From Alteromonas aestuariivivens (GTDB taxonomy: Bacteria > Pseudomonadota > Gammaproteobacteria > Enterobacterales > Alteromonadaceae): a DNA stretch of 64,000 bases. Positions within the stretch are counted from its first letter, which is position 1. Every line of letters begins with the position of its first letter. The stretch covers positions 124,001-188,000 of the forward strand of contig NZ_QRHA01000003.1 of NCBI RefSeq assembly GCF_003367475.1. Reading direction: 5' to 3'. Positions 27,001-36,825 of the stretch are shown here, piece by piece. Both the position numbers and the translations under genes were made by a program. The notes below the pieces were generated by a model, which saw only the letters and a list, made by a program, of their open reading frames with translations, did no database searches and was not told where the DNA came from.

Positions 27001-30000
27001 GATTGCTTCAACCGGTGCCGCCCTCGCCCGATTTGCCATGCGTAAGCCCGTGACCGTGTGTATGTGCTTCATGTCCATGCTGCTATTTGGGATCGTTGCG
27101 GGCAGGTTACTGCCACTGGAAAAATTTCCGGGTATCGACATTCCGGAGATGGTGATTGAAATCCCCTATAACGATGCCACTCCGGCAGAAATTGAACGCA
27201 TGATCACACGCCCTGTAGAGGAAGCCGTTGCCACCATGTCCGGCATCAAGCGCTTACGTGCTACCTCAAAAGAAGACCGGGCACTCATTCAGGTTGAATT
27301 TGCCTGGGAGGAAAACATCAAAGCCAAAGGCATCGAAGCGCGGGAAAAAATTGACGCGATCCGGCATCTGTTACCAGCCGACGTTGAACGAATCATGGTA
27401 TACAAATTCAACACCAATGATATGCCAGTGTTCCAGCTAAGGGTATCCAGTGACAGGGATTTATCCAATGCTTACGATTTATTAGACCGCAATCTCAAAC
27501 AGCCGCTGGAGCGGGTTGAGGGCGTCTCCAAAGTGGAACTGTACGGCGTACAGAAAAAGCAAATCACCATACGTCTTTTGCCTGAAAAACTGGCTGCGCT
27601 GAGAATCGACACCACGGCCCTGGGCAAGGTATTGCAAAATGCCAATTTCTCCATGACCGCCGGCCAGCTTGACGCACTCGATCAGAAAATCAGCGTCAAT
27701 CCTCAGGGCGCATTCACTGACATTCGTGATTTTGAACAGCTCTACATTCGCCAGGATGTGCGTCTGAAAGACATCGCAGAAATTGCTTACGAACTGCCAA
27801 AACGCACCGAGGGTCGTCACCTCGATCGGACCTTCGCGGTGGGTTTCAACGTATATCGGGAATCCGGCAGTAACCTCGTGGAAGTATCTGAAAAAGTCCT
27901 TAAGGTTATCAACAAAGCTAAGCGCGATCCTGAGTTTCAGGGCATTAACCTGTTCATTATGGAAGACACCGCTGACAGCGTCACATCGTCATTATCAGAC
28001 CTGATTTATGCGGGCCTGCTGGGGGCCGGTTTATCCGTTGTTGTGCTGTTTTTGTTCCTTCGCCAGCTGACAACCACCCTCATAGTGGTGTTGTCGGTTC
28101 CTTTCTCAATCTGTATCACGCTGGGCGTAATGTATCTAATGGGATATTCACTTAATATCCTGTCGCTTATGGGTTTAATGCTGGCAGTAGGAATGCTGGT
28201 AGACAACGCAGTGGTAATAACCGAAAGCATATTTCAGGAACGCCAGGGCTGCAGCGATGCCAAACTCGCGACCCAAAGAGGTGTCAGCAAGGTCAGCCTG
28301 GCAGTTATTGCAGGCACAGCGACCACCGCCATCGTATTTTTACCCAACATTGTGGGTGTGAAAATAGACGTAACGGTATTTTTGGAACACGTCGCCATTG
28401 CCATTTGCATTTCATTGTTCGCATCCCTGCTCATCGCTCAAACCCTGATCCCTTTGCTGGCATCCAGGATCAGACTTCCGGCAGATAAGGTTGTGCAGAA
28501 GCCAGCGTACATTCATCGCTATGGCCGAGTGCTTAACTGGACTTTGCACAATCAGGGCAAAACAGCATTGATTGCAGTTCTTATTCTGCTCAGCACTGCC
28601 ATTCCGATGCAATTTGTCTCCGGTGATGATGAAGGGAACAACAATCAGGAGCGAATCTGGCTGAACTATCATCTGACACAGAATTACAGCCTTGAAGAAG
28701 TTGAGCAAACCGTCAATAAGATGGAAGACTTTCTGTATGCCAACCAGGAAGCGTTTTACATCAAGCAGGTATACAGCTATTTCGAAGCGGGTCATGCCGT
28801 CTCCGGTATTACCCTGGTGGACGATTTGCCTATTGATGTTGGTACACTGAAGAAGAAAATTCGTGACGCCATGCCAACCTTTGTACGAGCGCGCCCCTCC
28901 TTTCAATGGAATGAGGGCAACGGTGGCGGTGTCCGACTGACTTTGCTGGGTGAATCTTCTGATCGGTTGCGTAACCTTGCTAATCAGATTGTTCCGGTGA
29001 TTGCCAATATCGATGGGCTGGAAGACGTCAAGGCTGATCTGGGCAGCGAACGGGAAGAAATACAAGTCCGCATTGACCGGGAGAAAGCCTATCGGCTGGG
29101 CTTGAATGTCAGTGACATCGCCAGTCTGGTGGCCACCGCACTGCGCGGCAACAGTTTGCGTACCTTTCGATTTGGTGACAGCGGCGAAATCAATGTCCGG
29201 GTAATGTATGGTAAAGACATCCAGGCATCTGTGCAGGCAATGAAAAACATAAGTATTGCTTTCCAGCAAGGCAGAAGCATCACACTGGATATGGTTGCTG
29301 AAATCACCACAGTTCCACAATTGGCTGAAATTCAGCGCCATTACCGTCAAACAGCACTTTCAATTGGCGCTAACCTGAGCGACAACACCACAGTTGAACA
29401 GGCCCGTGGGCGGATTGAAAAAGCAATGGGCTACGTTACCCTTCCCGATGGTTACAACTGGACACTGGACGGAAGTTTTCGCCGCCAGGATGAAGCCAAT
29501 GCGGTAATGCAGATGAATATGTTGCTGGCTATCTGCATGATTTACGTTGTTATGGCTGCACTGTTCGAATCTTTGCTGTTGCCAACTGCGGTCATCACGT
29601 CACTGCTGTTTTCTTTTACCGGTGTATTCTGGGCGTTTTTTGTCACCGCTACCCCCATGTCCATCATGGGGATGATAGGAATGTTGATTCTGATGGGAAT
29701 TGTGGTTAACAACGGCATCGTGCTGGTTGACCGAATCAATCAGCTGATTGAACAGGGCGAGAATTTATACCAGGCGGTGGTGGATGGATGTCAGTCACGG
29801 ATCCGCCCTATCTTGATGACGGTTGCAACAACAGTACTTGGTTTGGTTCCGTTAGCCCTTGGTAGCACACGGATAGGCGGCGATGGCCCTCCCTATTCCC
29901 CCATGGCCATCGCCATAATCGGAGGATTGATTTTCTCAACCTTGACCAGCTTATTCCTTGTACCTTTGGCGTACGTTCTGCTGCTCAAACTGCGTTTTCA

Positions 30001-30067
30001 TACCCAACGCATGATGGCTGAAAGTCGAACTCGAGTATCCCGATGGGTAAGGATAGGCGCCGAGTAA
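26993..30067 (+). CDS. RND efflux permease 2 of the two-permease operon
   Basis: 1024 residues from MDKIASTGAALARFA, with CAGGGAG before the ATG. An in-frame start at 26936 lies inside permease 1 and is rejected. TM1 is at about 20-40. The TM4 motif is MLVDNAVVITES, again with a single aspartate followed by Asn. Periplasmic loops and second-half helices are complete. It is closest to permease 1 in family but clearly diverged, as in paired systems such as MdtB and MdtC. No outer-membrane channel gene follows. The operon ends about 80 bases before the convergent DUF3718 gene. Confidence 0.93.
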   Translation: MDKIASTGAALARFAMRKPVTVCMCFMSMLLFGIVAGRLLPLEKFPGIDIPEMVIEIPYNDATPAEIERMITRPVEEAVATMSGIKRLRATSKEDRALIQVEFAWEENIKAKGIEAREKIDAIRHLLPADVERIMVYKFNTNDMPVFQLRVSSDRDLSNAYDLLDRNLKQPLERVEGVSKVELYGVQKKQITIRLLPEKLAALRIDTTALGKVLQNANFSMTAGQLDALDQKISVNPQGAFTDIRDFEQLYIRQDVRLKDIAEIAYELPKRTEGRHLDRTFAVGFNVYRESGSNLVEVSEKVLKVINKAKRDPEFQGINLFIMEDTADSVTSSLSDLIYAGLLGAGLSVVVLFLFLRQLTTTLIVVLSVPFSICITLGVMYLMGYSLNILSLMGLMLAVGMLVDNAVVITESIFQERQGCSDAKLATQRGVSKVSLAVIAGTATTAIVFLPNIVGVKIDVTVFLEHVAIAICISLFASLLIAQTLIPLLASRIRLPADKVVQKPAYIHRYGRVLNWTLHNQGKTALIAVLILLSTAIPMQFVSGDDEGNNNQERIWLNYHLTQNYSLEEVEQTVNKMEDFLYANQEAFYIKQVYSYFEAGHAVSGITLVDDLPIDVGTLKKKIRDAMPTFVRARPSFQWNEGNGGGVRLTLLGESSDRLRNLANQIVPVIANIDGLEDVKADLGSEREEIQVRIDREKAYRLGLNVSDIASLVATALRGNSLRTFRFGDSGEINVRVMYGKDIQASVQAMKNISIAFQQGRSITLDMVAEITTVPQLAEIQRHYRQTALSIGANLSDNTTVEQARGRIEKAMGYVTLPDGYNWTLDGSFRRQDEANAVMQMNMLLAICMIYVVMAALFESLLLPTAVITSLLFSFTGVFWAFFVTATPMSIMGMIGMLILMGIVVNNGIVLVDRINQLIEQGENLYQAVVDGCQSRIRPILMTVATTVLGLVPLALGSTRIGGDGPPYSPMAIAIIGGLIFSTLTSLFLVPLAYVLLLKLRFHTQRMMAESRTRVSRWVRIGAE

Positions 30068-30150
30068 TACACGCCAACAATAGCCATTGACCCGGGGGCG
30101 CGCCTCTCTGCTGAAAAGGTTCGCCACCCGGTTCTTTAGCCCGGTCATGA

Positions 30151-30477
30151 TTAGCTACGGGTAATCAGAAACTCGTGAACAGAGCTTGCATCGCGCTGTA
30201 CAGAGAACTCAATCAGGCTGGCACCGTTACAAGTCAGACCTTCCTCGGAAGTTACCATGCGCAATACTTCACGCTGACTAGCGGCAATACGACCAACATT
30301 GCGAGCCAGGCTGGAGCGAAGTACGCGTACATCATCCATAACTACTGCTTTACAGAAGCTAGAGAAACGGGTGTCACCTACGAAACGTACGTCTTTTTCA
30401 GGAGCGGCAGCCAGGGCTTGTGATGACAGTGCAGCAAAACCCAGTACAACAGCGGCAGTTTTCTTAAATGTTTTCAT
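30151..30477 (-). CDS. DUF3718 family small secreted protein
   Basis: 108 residues from MKTFKKTAAVVLG, with GAGGATTTGAAC before the ATG. The 30-residue longer start at 30564 has no such site. A Sec signal peptide (1-23) ends at ALA. The mature part has two cysteines (SSFCKAVV and GLTCNGASL) that may form a disulfide, and the conserved charged RSSLARNVGRIAASQREV helix. This matches DUF3718, periplasmic proteins of unknown function in Shewanella, Alteromonas and relatives. Confidence 0.85.
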   Translation of the reverse strand: MKTFKKTAAVVLGFAALSSQALAAAPEKDVRFVGDTRFSSFCKAVVMDDVRVLRSSLARNVGRIAASQREVLRMVTSEEGLTCNGASLIEFSVQRDASSVHEFLITRS

Positions 30478-30850
30478 GTTCAAATCCTCAAATGTTTTGG
30501 CAAACTCGATAGTGGTATTTCGTACACCGCAGTATCTCGTCGGTGCACTATATTTATGCCTCAACTTAAAAAGATTTGCTGTTGGAATATTGTTGAAGGT
30601 GAGTAAACTGATGGTAAAACTGAATGTTACACATCCTTTAACGACTTAAATCATTGTATTTATTGCGTTTTTCTCACATGCATATTCCGTTAAGATCTAT
30701 TAAATTAAAAAACAATTCAAAAAAAGTCTAGTTAGAGCGGTCATTTTTCAACCAAAATGAAAAAAACTTTCTGAAAGTTTCACAAAATTACCGCTCTTAT
30801 TAGTCGTTTTTTGAGCTATATGGCAGATAATGTTGTAATAAAACTACATT
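30478..30850. other. Intergenic region between the DUF3718 and DUF2189 genes
   Basis: 373 AT-rich bases without a credible gene. The notable content is the nested-hairpin element at 30734-30797 (separate entry). Both neighbours are on the minus strand, so it is the promoter region of the DUF3718 gene and the 3' side of the DUF2189 gene. Confidence 0.6.
30734..30797. other. Structured intergenic element: outer stem enclosing two hairpins
   Basis: Outer arms AGAGCGGT (30734-30741) and ACCGCTCT (30790-30797) pair perfectly over 8 bases. Inside are TTTTTCA/TGAAAAA (30744-30750, 30758-30764) and AAACTT/AAGTTT (30764-30769, 30775-30780). The shape is that of a three-way junction. It could be a 3' untranslated element, a terminator or a small RNA. 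No close T run ends it on the minus strand. Confidence 0.5.
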
Positions 30851-31645
30851 TCAAACGTAATTCCGCTCTCTTTTTGTAGTGATTGTATCAATGTATCCAT
30901 GCCATGTAGCGTAGCCAATCAACGGCATCAAAAACACAAATCCAATGAATCCGGTGACAAATCCAATGGCAACCGCACTGAAAATCAACCCACCCCAAAT
31001 GAACATGGGGACTTTGTTTAGCCAAACGGCGTTAACACTGGTTAGAACAGCAGTGGCTAAGTCTACTTTGCGCTCCATCAGGATCGGTTGCGTGAACGCG
31101 CTGATAAACAGCATAAAGGAAACAAAGGCAGCTCCCACCAGCGTACCCAATGCCAAAAATGGCAGCAAAGAATCCAGTGAATCATCCAGATAAGGCGGAT
31201 AGAGCGCATGAATAAGTGAAGCAACCCGCAACCAGAAAATCATCAGAACCATCAAAAGGATCCCAAAACCCCATTCGTTAACTGCGTTTCGCTTCATCGC
31301 GCGCAGAGAATGCCTGAGCGTTGGCTTATGCCCTTTTTCCAGTTCCCAGCTGACATCGTAAAGCCCAGCTGCCAGAAACGGTCCAATCAGCATAAAACAC
31401 ACTATGGCGGGAAGGATAACCAGGTGCCAGCCCGTCATTCTGACCAAAAATACAATTAGCCAGGGAATGACCGCGAACATAATGCCGTAGAAAAGGCTTA
31501 TGACAGGAGTACGCAGGAAATCCCTGAGCCCCAGCGACAACCACTTTATCGGATCACCAATGTCGAGCTCTTTACAGGGAATTACCCGGGAAATACCGCT
31601 TTGTGTTATTGCATTACTTTGGGCATCTTTGAAGTGTTGTGACAT
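30851..31645 (-). CDS. DUF2189 family integral membrane protein
   Basis: 264 residues from MSQHFKDAQSNAITQ. GAGGTGAGGAAAATT precedes this ATG, whereas the longer GTG start at 31657 lies inside that site. Six predicted membrane helices follow a short cytoplasmic N-terminus: paired segments around 50-90, 120-150, 160-180 and 200-250. The GDPIKWLSLGLRDFLRTPVISLFYG opening (conserved part before helix 1) is the mark of DUF2189, related to cytochrome c oxidase subunit I-like assembly proteins by annotation only. No function is known. Confidence 0.88.
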   Translation of the reverse strand: MSQHFKDAQSNAITQSGISRVIPCKELDIGDPIKWLSLGLRDFLRTPVISLFYGIMFAVIPWLIVFLVRMTGWHLVILPAIVCFMLIGPFLAAGLYDVSWELEKGHKPTLRHSLRAMKRNAVNEWGFGILLMVLMIFWLRVASLIHALYPPYLDDSLDSLLPFLALGTLVGAAFVSFMLFISAFTQPILMERKVDLATAVLTSVNAVWLNKVPMFIWGGLIFSAVAIGFVTGFIGFVFLMPLIGYATWHGYIDTITTKRERNYV

Positions 31646-31762
31646 AATTTTCCTCACCTCGTTGAATTAGCGCAATGTGCCAGACTGGCACCTTTAACTA
31701 TTCTTTACGATAGGCTCAGATGGAAAAGTTCACAAATATTTAACCTTAATTTTGCGACCGAA

Positions 31763-32290
31763 TCATTTGGTTACCGGGACGGGTTGCCAGTGGACCACGG
31801 TACCGAAATGCCGATACATCTTTTCATTCAGCTCTCCAAAACGGGTAACTGGCTGCTTTTTACCACTGATACAGCTGAAAACAAAACGGTGACAATTGTT
31901 CGACCATACGTGGTATTCGGAATAGCTGAATACCTGACCAACGCTGCGGGTAATAGCCTGCTCGTCAACCAATGGGCGTAAATTGCCGTCACAGGCCACA
32001 TAAATCCGGTTGCCGGAACGGTCGGCCAGAAAACGCCTGGGCGAAACTGCACGTACCAGTCCGTTGCCTTTCAGTTCAATAATTTGATCATCAACCCAAA
32101 TTCCGGTGTGCTGAAAAACTTCATATATGCCGCAGCATACTACCGAACCATTCTTAGGTTGCACTTCCATTTTACAGTCACCAGGAAAGTGGCCAAGATG
32201 ACCGCTTTGACGCTGTTGTTCACGAGCCAACTGACTACCCGCATACGCTGCAACCAGCCCTGCGCCGAGCCAAACAAGAGGTAACGCCAT
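31763..32290 (-). CDS. LRAT/NlpC-P60-like cysteine hydrolase or acyltransferase
   Basis: 175 residues. One N-terminal hydrophobic segment (4-20) may anchor it in the membrane. The fold is shown by YEVFQHTGIWVDD with His 61 and by SNNCHRFVF with Cys 133, in the order His then Cys expected for the circularly permuted NlpC/P60-LRAT fold. LRAT relatives move acyl groups between lipids or retinol. Bacterial members are largely uncharacterised. The RBS AAAGG lies 5 bases before the ATG at 32290. It precedes the DUF2189 gene on the same strand by 117 bases, so co-transcription is uncertain. Confidence 0.75.
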   Translation of the reverse strand: MALPLVWLGAGLVAAYAGSQLAREQQRQSGHLGHFPGDCKMEVQPKNGSVVCCGIYEVFQHTGIWVDDQIIELKGNGLVRAVSPRRFLADRSGNRIYVACDGNLRPLVDEQAITRSVGQVFSYSEYHVWSNNCHRFVFSCISGKKQPVTRFGELNEKMYRHFGTVVHWQPVPVTK

Positions 32291-32487
32291 GTGCCTTTAA
32301 CCTCATAAATTCCATCCCTTTACTTATTTAGACACAGTCACCACCTTGTTCAATGAAGAAATTGTAAGCAGGAGTGTGATAGCCTTACCCAAAGAGGCTT
32401 TAAAAACAGCCATAAACGCAAAAATTTGTTTAATAAAGAACGGCCTTTAGGATACTCTTGGCCCCCTGATAATAGATGTAGTACACC

Positions 32488-33711
32488 ATGAAACCTGTTG
32501 AACGCTCGCACAAACTCGATAACGTTTGTTATGACATTCGCGGCCCCATTGCAGCCCAGGCGCGCAAAATGGAAGACGAAGGCCATAGGATTTTAAAGCT
32601 GAATATCGGTAACCCTGCGCCATTTGGTTTTGATGCCCCAGACGACATACTCAAAGATGTGATCCACAACCTGCCTACCTCCCAGGGTTATTCAGATTCT
32701 GCAGGTATTTATGCTGCCAGGGTGGCAGTCATGCAGTACTATCAGCAAATGAACATCCAGAACGTGGGCGTTGACGACATCTACATTGGCAACGGAGTCA
32801 GTGAGTTAATTATGATGTCGATGCAGGCGCTGCTGAACACAGGCGACGAGGTTTTACTGCCTAGCCCGGATTACCCGTTATGGACCGCTGCTGTCAGCCT
32901 GTCGTCGGGAACGCCTGTGCATTATCGTTGCGACGAACAGGCTGACTGGTTCCCCGATATCGATGATATCAAGGGCAAGCTCACCAGTCGTACCCGGGCC
33001 ATTGTACTGATCAACCCCAACAATCCAACCGGCGCGGTATACAGCAAGGAATTGTTGCAGGAAGTTGTGGAACTGGCCCGCGAACATAATCTGGTTATAT
33101 TCAGTGACGAGATTTACGACAAAATTCTGTATGACAGCCACAAACATACCTGTATCGCATCACTGTGCGATGACGTGTTTATTGTTACCCTGAGTGGTTT
33201 GTCAAAGAACTACCGGGTTGCTGGATTTCGGGCCGGCTGGCTGGTTGTTAGCGGGAATAAGCGCATTGCCAGAGACTACATCGAAGGTTTGAACATGTTG
33301 TCTTCCATGCGTATGTGCGCGAATGTTCCCTGTCAGAGTGCCATTCAAACCGCATTGGGCGGTTACCAGAGTATTAATGATCTGGTCCGGGATGGCGGGC
33401 GTTTAAAAATACAGCGCGACCTGGCAAGCACCATGCTGAATGACATTCCCGGCATTCACTGTGTTAAACCCAAGGGGGCCATGTACTGTTTTGCCCGTGT
33501 TGACGACAAAAAATTCAATATTGTTAATGATGAACAGATGATATTTGACTTGCTCAGCAAAGAAAAAATCCTGCTGGTGCACGGTCGCGCATTTAACCTT
33601 TCTGAAGGAGTGTATTTCAGGCTGGTATTTTTGCCCCACAGTGACGTGCTAAAACCGGCTTTAACAAGAATTGGGAATTTTTTCGAGCATTACCAACAGG
33701 TTAGCAAATAA
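32488..33711 (+). CDS. alaA: Alanine/glutamate-pyruvate aminotransferase, AlaA type
   Basis: 407 residues. The class I PLP fold is complete, with [16 protein letters not shown] near the N-terminus, [27 protein letters not shown], the Schiff-base lysine K240 in [16 protein letters not shown], and the Arg segment GVYFRLVFL. It has the same length and spacing as E. coli AlaA, which makes alanine from pyruvate and glutamate. It starts a run of same-strand genes: yfbR follows 7 bases later. Confidence 0.93.
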   Translation: MKPVERSHKLDNVCYDIRGPIAAQARKMEDEGHRILKLNIGNPAPFGFDAPDDILKDVIHNLPTSQGYSDSAGIYAARVAVMQYYQQMNIQNVGVDDIYIGNGVSELIMMSMQALLNTGDEVLLPSPDYPLWTAAVSLSSGTPVHYRCDEQADWFPDIDDIKGKLTSRTRAIVLINPNNPTGAVYSKELLQEVVELAREHNLVIFSDEIYDKILYDSHKHTCIASLCDDVFIVTLSGLSKNYRVAGFRAGWLVVSGNKRIARDYIEGLNMLSSMRMCANVPCQSAIQTALGGYQSINDLVRDGGRLKIQRDLASTMLNDIPGIHCVKPKGAMYCFARVDDKKFNIVNDEQMIFDLLSKEKILLVHGRAFNLSEGVYFRLVFLPHSDVLKPALTRIGNFFEHYQQVSK

Positions 33712-33718
33712 TTCTGCT

Positions 33719-34327
33719 ATGACTGAACAAAGCCACTTTTTTGCCCATTTGGCCAGGATGAAACTGATCCATCGCTGGCCACTTATGCACAATGTCCGCA
33801 GTGAAAATGTTCAGGAACACAGTTTGCAGGTGGCCATGGTCGCTCATGCACTGGCGTTAATTCGAAACCGATTTTTCAACGGCAGTCTGAATCCGGATCG
33901 CGTGGCTACCCTGGCCATGTTTCACGATGTATCAGAGGTGCTTACCGGAGACCTACCCACCCCGGTAAAATACTACAATCCAGCCATACGAGATGAGTAT
34001 AAAAAGATTGAAGGCATTGCCAGGCAAAAACTGATTGCCATGGCACCTGAAGAATTCCGCGATGACTATTCGCAACTGATTGACGAACAGTTCTTTACCG
34101 AAGACGAAGCATTTATTGTTAAAGCAGCCGACGTTCTGTGTGCCTATTTAAAAACACTCGAAGAGCTCAGTGCCGGTAACCGGGAATTTAAACTGGCTAA
34201 AAATCGTCTCGATCGAATTCTCAAGGAATATCATTCTCCCGAAGTGGATTACTTTTTGTCCCGCTATGCACCCAGCTTTACGCTGAGCCTGGATGAAATT
34301 ACCCAGGAAGATCCACATCAGGGCTAA
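33719..34327 (+). CDS. yfbR: 5'-deoxynucleotidase, HD-domain (YfbR family)
   Basis: 202 residues from [20 protein letters not shown]. The longer frame starts inside alaA. HD-domain ligands: H34 in [10 protein letters not shown]69-D70 in [20 protein letters not shown], and a later Asp in [10 protein letters not shown]. Length and motifs match E. coli YfbR, which dephosphorylates dNMPs. The RBS is weak, which suggests coupling to alaA, whose stop is 7 bases before. Directly followed by dgt, so two dNTP-pool enzymes are side by side. Confidence 0.93.
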   Translation: MTEQSHFFAHLARMKLIHRWPLMHNVRSENVQEHSLQVAMVAHALALIRNRFFNGSLNPDRVATLAMFHDVSEVLTGDLPTPVKYYNPAIRDEYKKIEGIARQKLIAMAPEEFRDDYSQLIDEQFFTEDEAFIVKAADVLCAYLKTLEELSAGNREFKLAKNRLDRILKEYHSPEVDYFLSRYAPSFTLSLDEITQEDPHQG

Positions 34328-34345
34328 CTGCATCCAGGAGCGCAT

Positions 34346-35725
34346 GTGATTCCGACCGACCAATCCACACTGGTTTCGAGCCACTACCGGCCGGATGATG
34401 CCCTGTGGTTTGAACGCCTTCAGCCCCGAACCCAGGCGAGGGACGGCGATCATCGCACGCCTTATCAAAGGGACAAAGCCCGTGTACTGCACTCTGAAGC
34501 CTTTCGCAGGCTGCAGGCAAAAACACAGGTATTGGGTGTCGGATTAAGTGACTTCTATCGAACCCGCCTGACACACTCACTGGAAGCAGCTCAAATCGGT
34601 ACGGGCATCGCAGCACAGCTCTCGGCAAAATATCCGCTTTTCTCGCAGGATCTGGGCCTGGATCCGACCTTAATCGAAACCTTATGTCTGGCCCATGATA
34701 TCGGCCACCCTCCTTTTGGTCACGGTGGCGAAATTGCGCTGAATTTCATGATGAGGGAACATGGAGGATTTGAAGGTAACGGCCAGACCTTTCGCATCAT
34801 AACCCAGTTGGAGCCTTACACCGCAAGCCATGGAATGAACCTGTGCCGCCGCAGCATCCTGGGTCTGGTCAAATACCCGAATTTCCTCGACAGTCTGACC
34901 GATCCTTGCCTTCTGCCCCGCGCACCGGACACCCTGAGGCAGGTAAAGGCTGCACAATGGCAACCGGCAAAAGGCCTGTTCCGCTGCGATCAAGAACTGC
35001 TTGAATGGCTATTACTTCCCTTAAACGAAGCAGACAAAACTACCTTTATGGCTTTCAATCGCCAACCGGGAAAACACGCCAAAACCAGTTTCAAATCATT
35101 TGACTGTTCCATCATGGAGCTTGCCGATGACGTCGCCTATGGCATTCATGATCTGGAAGATGCAATCGTTATGGGTATGGTGAATCAAACGGAGTTTATG
35201 GAGGCACTGGTATACCCGATAAAATCGCTTGGGACACCCTGGCTATCGGATAATATCGAGTTTTTGGCAAAGCGCCTCTTCAGTGATCATCAGTATGAAC
35301 GCAAAAACGCCATTGGCGCACTGGTGAACGCCTTCATTACAGCCATCGTTATTAAACAGCACCAACGGTTTGAGCACCCTCTGCTCGACTTTCAAGCCAC
35401 ACTGCCTGAATTGCACTTTAAGGCGTTGGAGCATTTCAAGGCTTTTGTCTATCAGAAAGTCATCCGCAAGCCGGAAGTTCAGCAACTGGAATACAAGGGT
35501 CAGCAGATGGTGATGGCATTGTTTGAAACCTTTGCCTCAGACCCTGAACGCCTGTTACCTCACACTACCCGCAAGCGATGGTCCGCAGCCGAAAGCCACG
35601 GGTCGGGTATGCGGATTATTGCAGACTATATCTCCGGCATGACCGATGAATTTGCAAGCCGTCAGTATGCAAGCCTTTTCACTCCCAGGCAGGGGCCTGG
35701 TCAAAGCTGGGATACGACATTTTAG
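34346..35725 (+). CDS. dgt: dNTP triphosphohydrolase (dGTPase family)
   Basis: 459 residues, starting at GTG 34346 with CCAGGAG five bases before. The HD phosphohydrolase core is present: FRRLQAKTQVLG, RTRLTHSLEAAQIG, CLAHDIGHPPFGHGGE and DDVAYGIHDLED. These enzymes convert dNTPs to nucleoside and triphosphate. Homologues control dNTP levels and can defend against phage. It is probably in the alaA-yfbR-dgt operon. Substrate preference cannot be read from sequence. Confidence 0.92.
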   Translation: MIPTDQSTLVSSHYRPDDALWFERLQPRTQARDGDHRTPYQRDKARVLHSEAFRRLQAKTQVLGVGLSDFYRTRLTHSLEAAQIGTGIAAQLSAKYPLFSQDLGLDPTLIETLCLAHDIGHPPFGHGGEIALNFMMREHGGFEGNGQTFRIITQLEPYTASHGMNLCRRSILGLVKYPNFLDSLTDPCLLPRAPDTLRQVKAAQWQPAKGLFRCDQELLEWLLLPLNEADKTTFMAFNRQPGKHAKTSFKSFDCSIMELADDVAYGIHDLEDAIVMGMVNQTEFMEALVYPIKSLGTPWLSDNIEFLAKRLFSDHQYERKNAIGALVNAFITAIVIKQHQRFEHPLLDFQATLPELHFKALEHFKAFVYQKVIRKPEVQQLEYKGQQMVMALFETFASDPERLLPHTTRKRWSAAESHGSGMRIIADYISGMTDEFASRQYASLFTPRQGPGQSWDTTF

Positions 35726-35820
35726 CACCGAGCCTCAAGTTCAACCCCTATCTGAAAGTTGAAGACGATAACTTCGGTCTCTATGAATGACGGTCAATAC
35801 CTGACAAAAGGACGGATACC

Positions 35821-36825
35821 ATGGCTCGCATTTTTCGCCCCTCACAACAATTCACCGACAATCAGGTTACTGACGAGTCGGTGTATAATCAAAGACGCCA
35901 GCTTATTAAAACTCTGGGGTTTGTCGGAGCGGGAGCACTGCTGATGCCTTCAGCTGGCGCCGTTGACTGGTTTAGCAGCAGCAAAAAAACCGATATGCCT
36001 CAGTTACGCCCGTTAAAGCACACCAAGCCCGCTGAGTATCAGAGCAGTGAAACTCTCACGCCGTTCGATAAAGTCACCACGCACAACAATTTTTACGAAT
36101 TTGGTACCGACAAGTCTGACCCGGCAAAACGGGCATCCGGCTTTGCAGTGAGCCCATGGACACTGACGGTCGATGGTTTGGTTGAACAACCCTTCACACT
36201 GGGATTGGAAGACCTTGATAAGAAATTTTCACTGCAGGAGCGCATATACCGGTTAAGATGTGTTGAGGCCTGGTCGATGGTGATCCCCTGGCTGGGATTT
36301 GAACTCGGCAGCCTGCTCGAACAGGCCCAACCTCTGTCGGCGGCACGCTTTGTGGCTTTCGAGACCCTCTATGACCCACAAAGAATGCCAGGGCAGGCCA
36401 ACCGTTTTATCGGCGGAGGAATTGATTACCCCTACGTTGAGGGCCTGACACTGCAGGAAGCCATGCACCCGCTCACCATCCTCGCAACAGGGTTGTACGG
36501 AAAAAGTCTGCCTCCGCAAAACGGAGCCCCTGTGCGTTTGGTTGTGCCCTGGAAATACGGGTTTAAAAGCATAAAATCCATCGTAAGAATACGCCTTACC
36601 GATAAACAACCTCCGACAACCTGGAACAGGCTGGCCCCGCAGGAGTACGGTTTTTATGCCAACGTGAATCCAGACGTTGATCACCCCAGATGGAGCCAGG
36701 CCAGTGAACGTCGAATCACCGATGGTGGCCTGTTAGCCCGTAATCGAATTCCAACCCGGCTATTCAACGGCTACGAGGAAGTCGCACCATTGTACAAAAA
36801 TCTCGACCTGCGAAAAAATTACTAA
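35821..36825 (+). CDS. msrP: Periplasmic methionine sulfoxide reductase, catalytic molybdoprotein
   Basis: 334 residues. A twin-arginine signal (RR at 25-26, in [11 protein letters not shown]) and the molybdenum ligand C147 ([15 protein letters not shown]) are visible, with the conserved [15 protein letters not shown] and [10 protein letters not shown] segments. It repairs oxidised methionines in envelope proteins using electrons from MsrQ. The stop overlaps the msrQ start by one base (TAATG). Confidence 0.95.
   Translation: MARIFRPSQQFTDNQVTDESVYNQRRQLIKTLGFVGAGALLMPSAGAVDWFSSSKKTDMPQLRPLKHTKPAEYQSSETLTPFDKVTTHNNFYEFGTDKSDPAKRASGFAVSPWTLTVDGLVEQPFTLGLEDLDKKFSLQERIYRLRCVEAWSMVIPWLGFELGSLLEQAQPLSAARFVAFETLYDPQRMPGQANRFIGGGIDYPYVEGLTLQEAMHPLTILATGLYGKSLPPQNGAPVRLVVPWKYGFKSIKSIVRIRLTDKQPPTTWNRLAPQEYGFYANVNPDVDHPRWSQASERRITDGGLLARNRIPTRLFNGYEEVAPLYKNLDLRKNY

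Noticed and set aside
30175..30649. Plus-strand frames over the DUF3718 gene
   Set aside because: Shadows of the minus-strand gene, which has a signal peptide and RBS.
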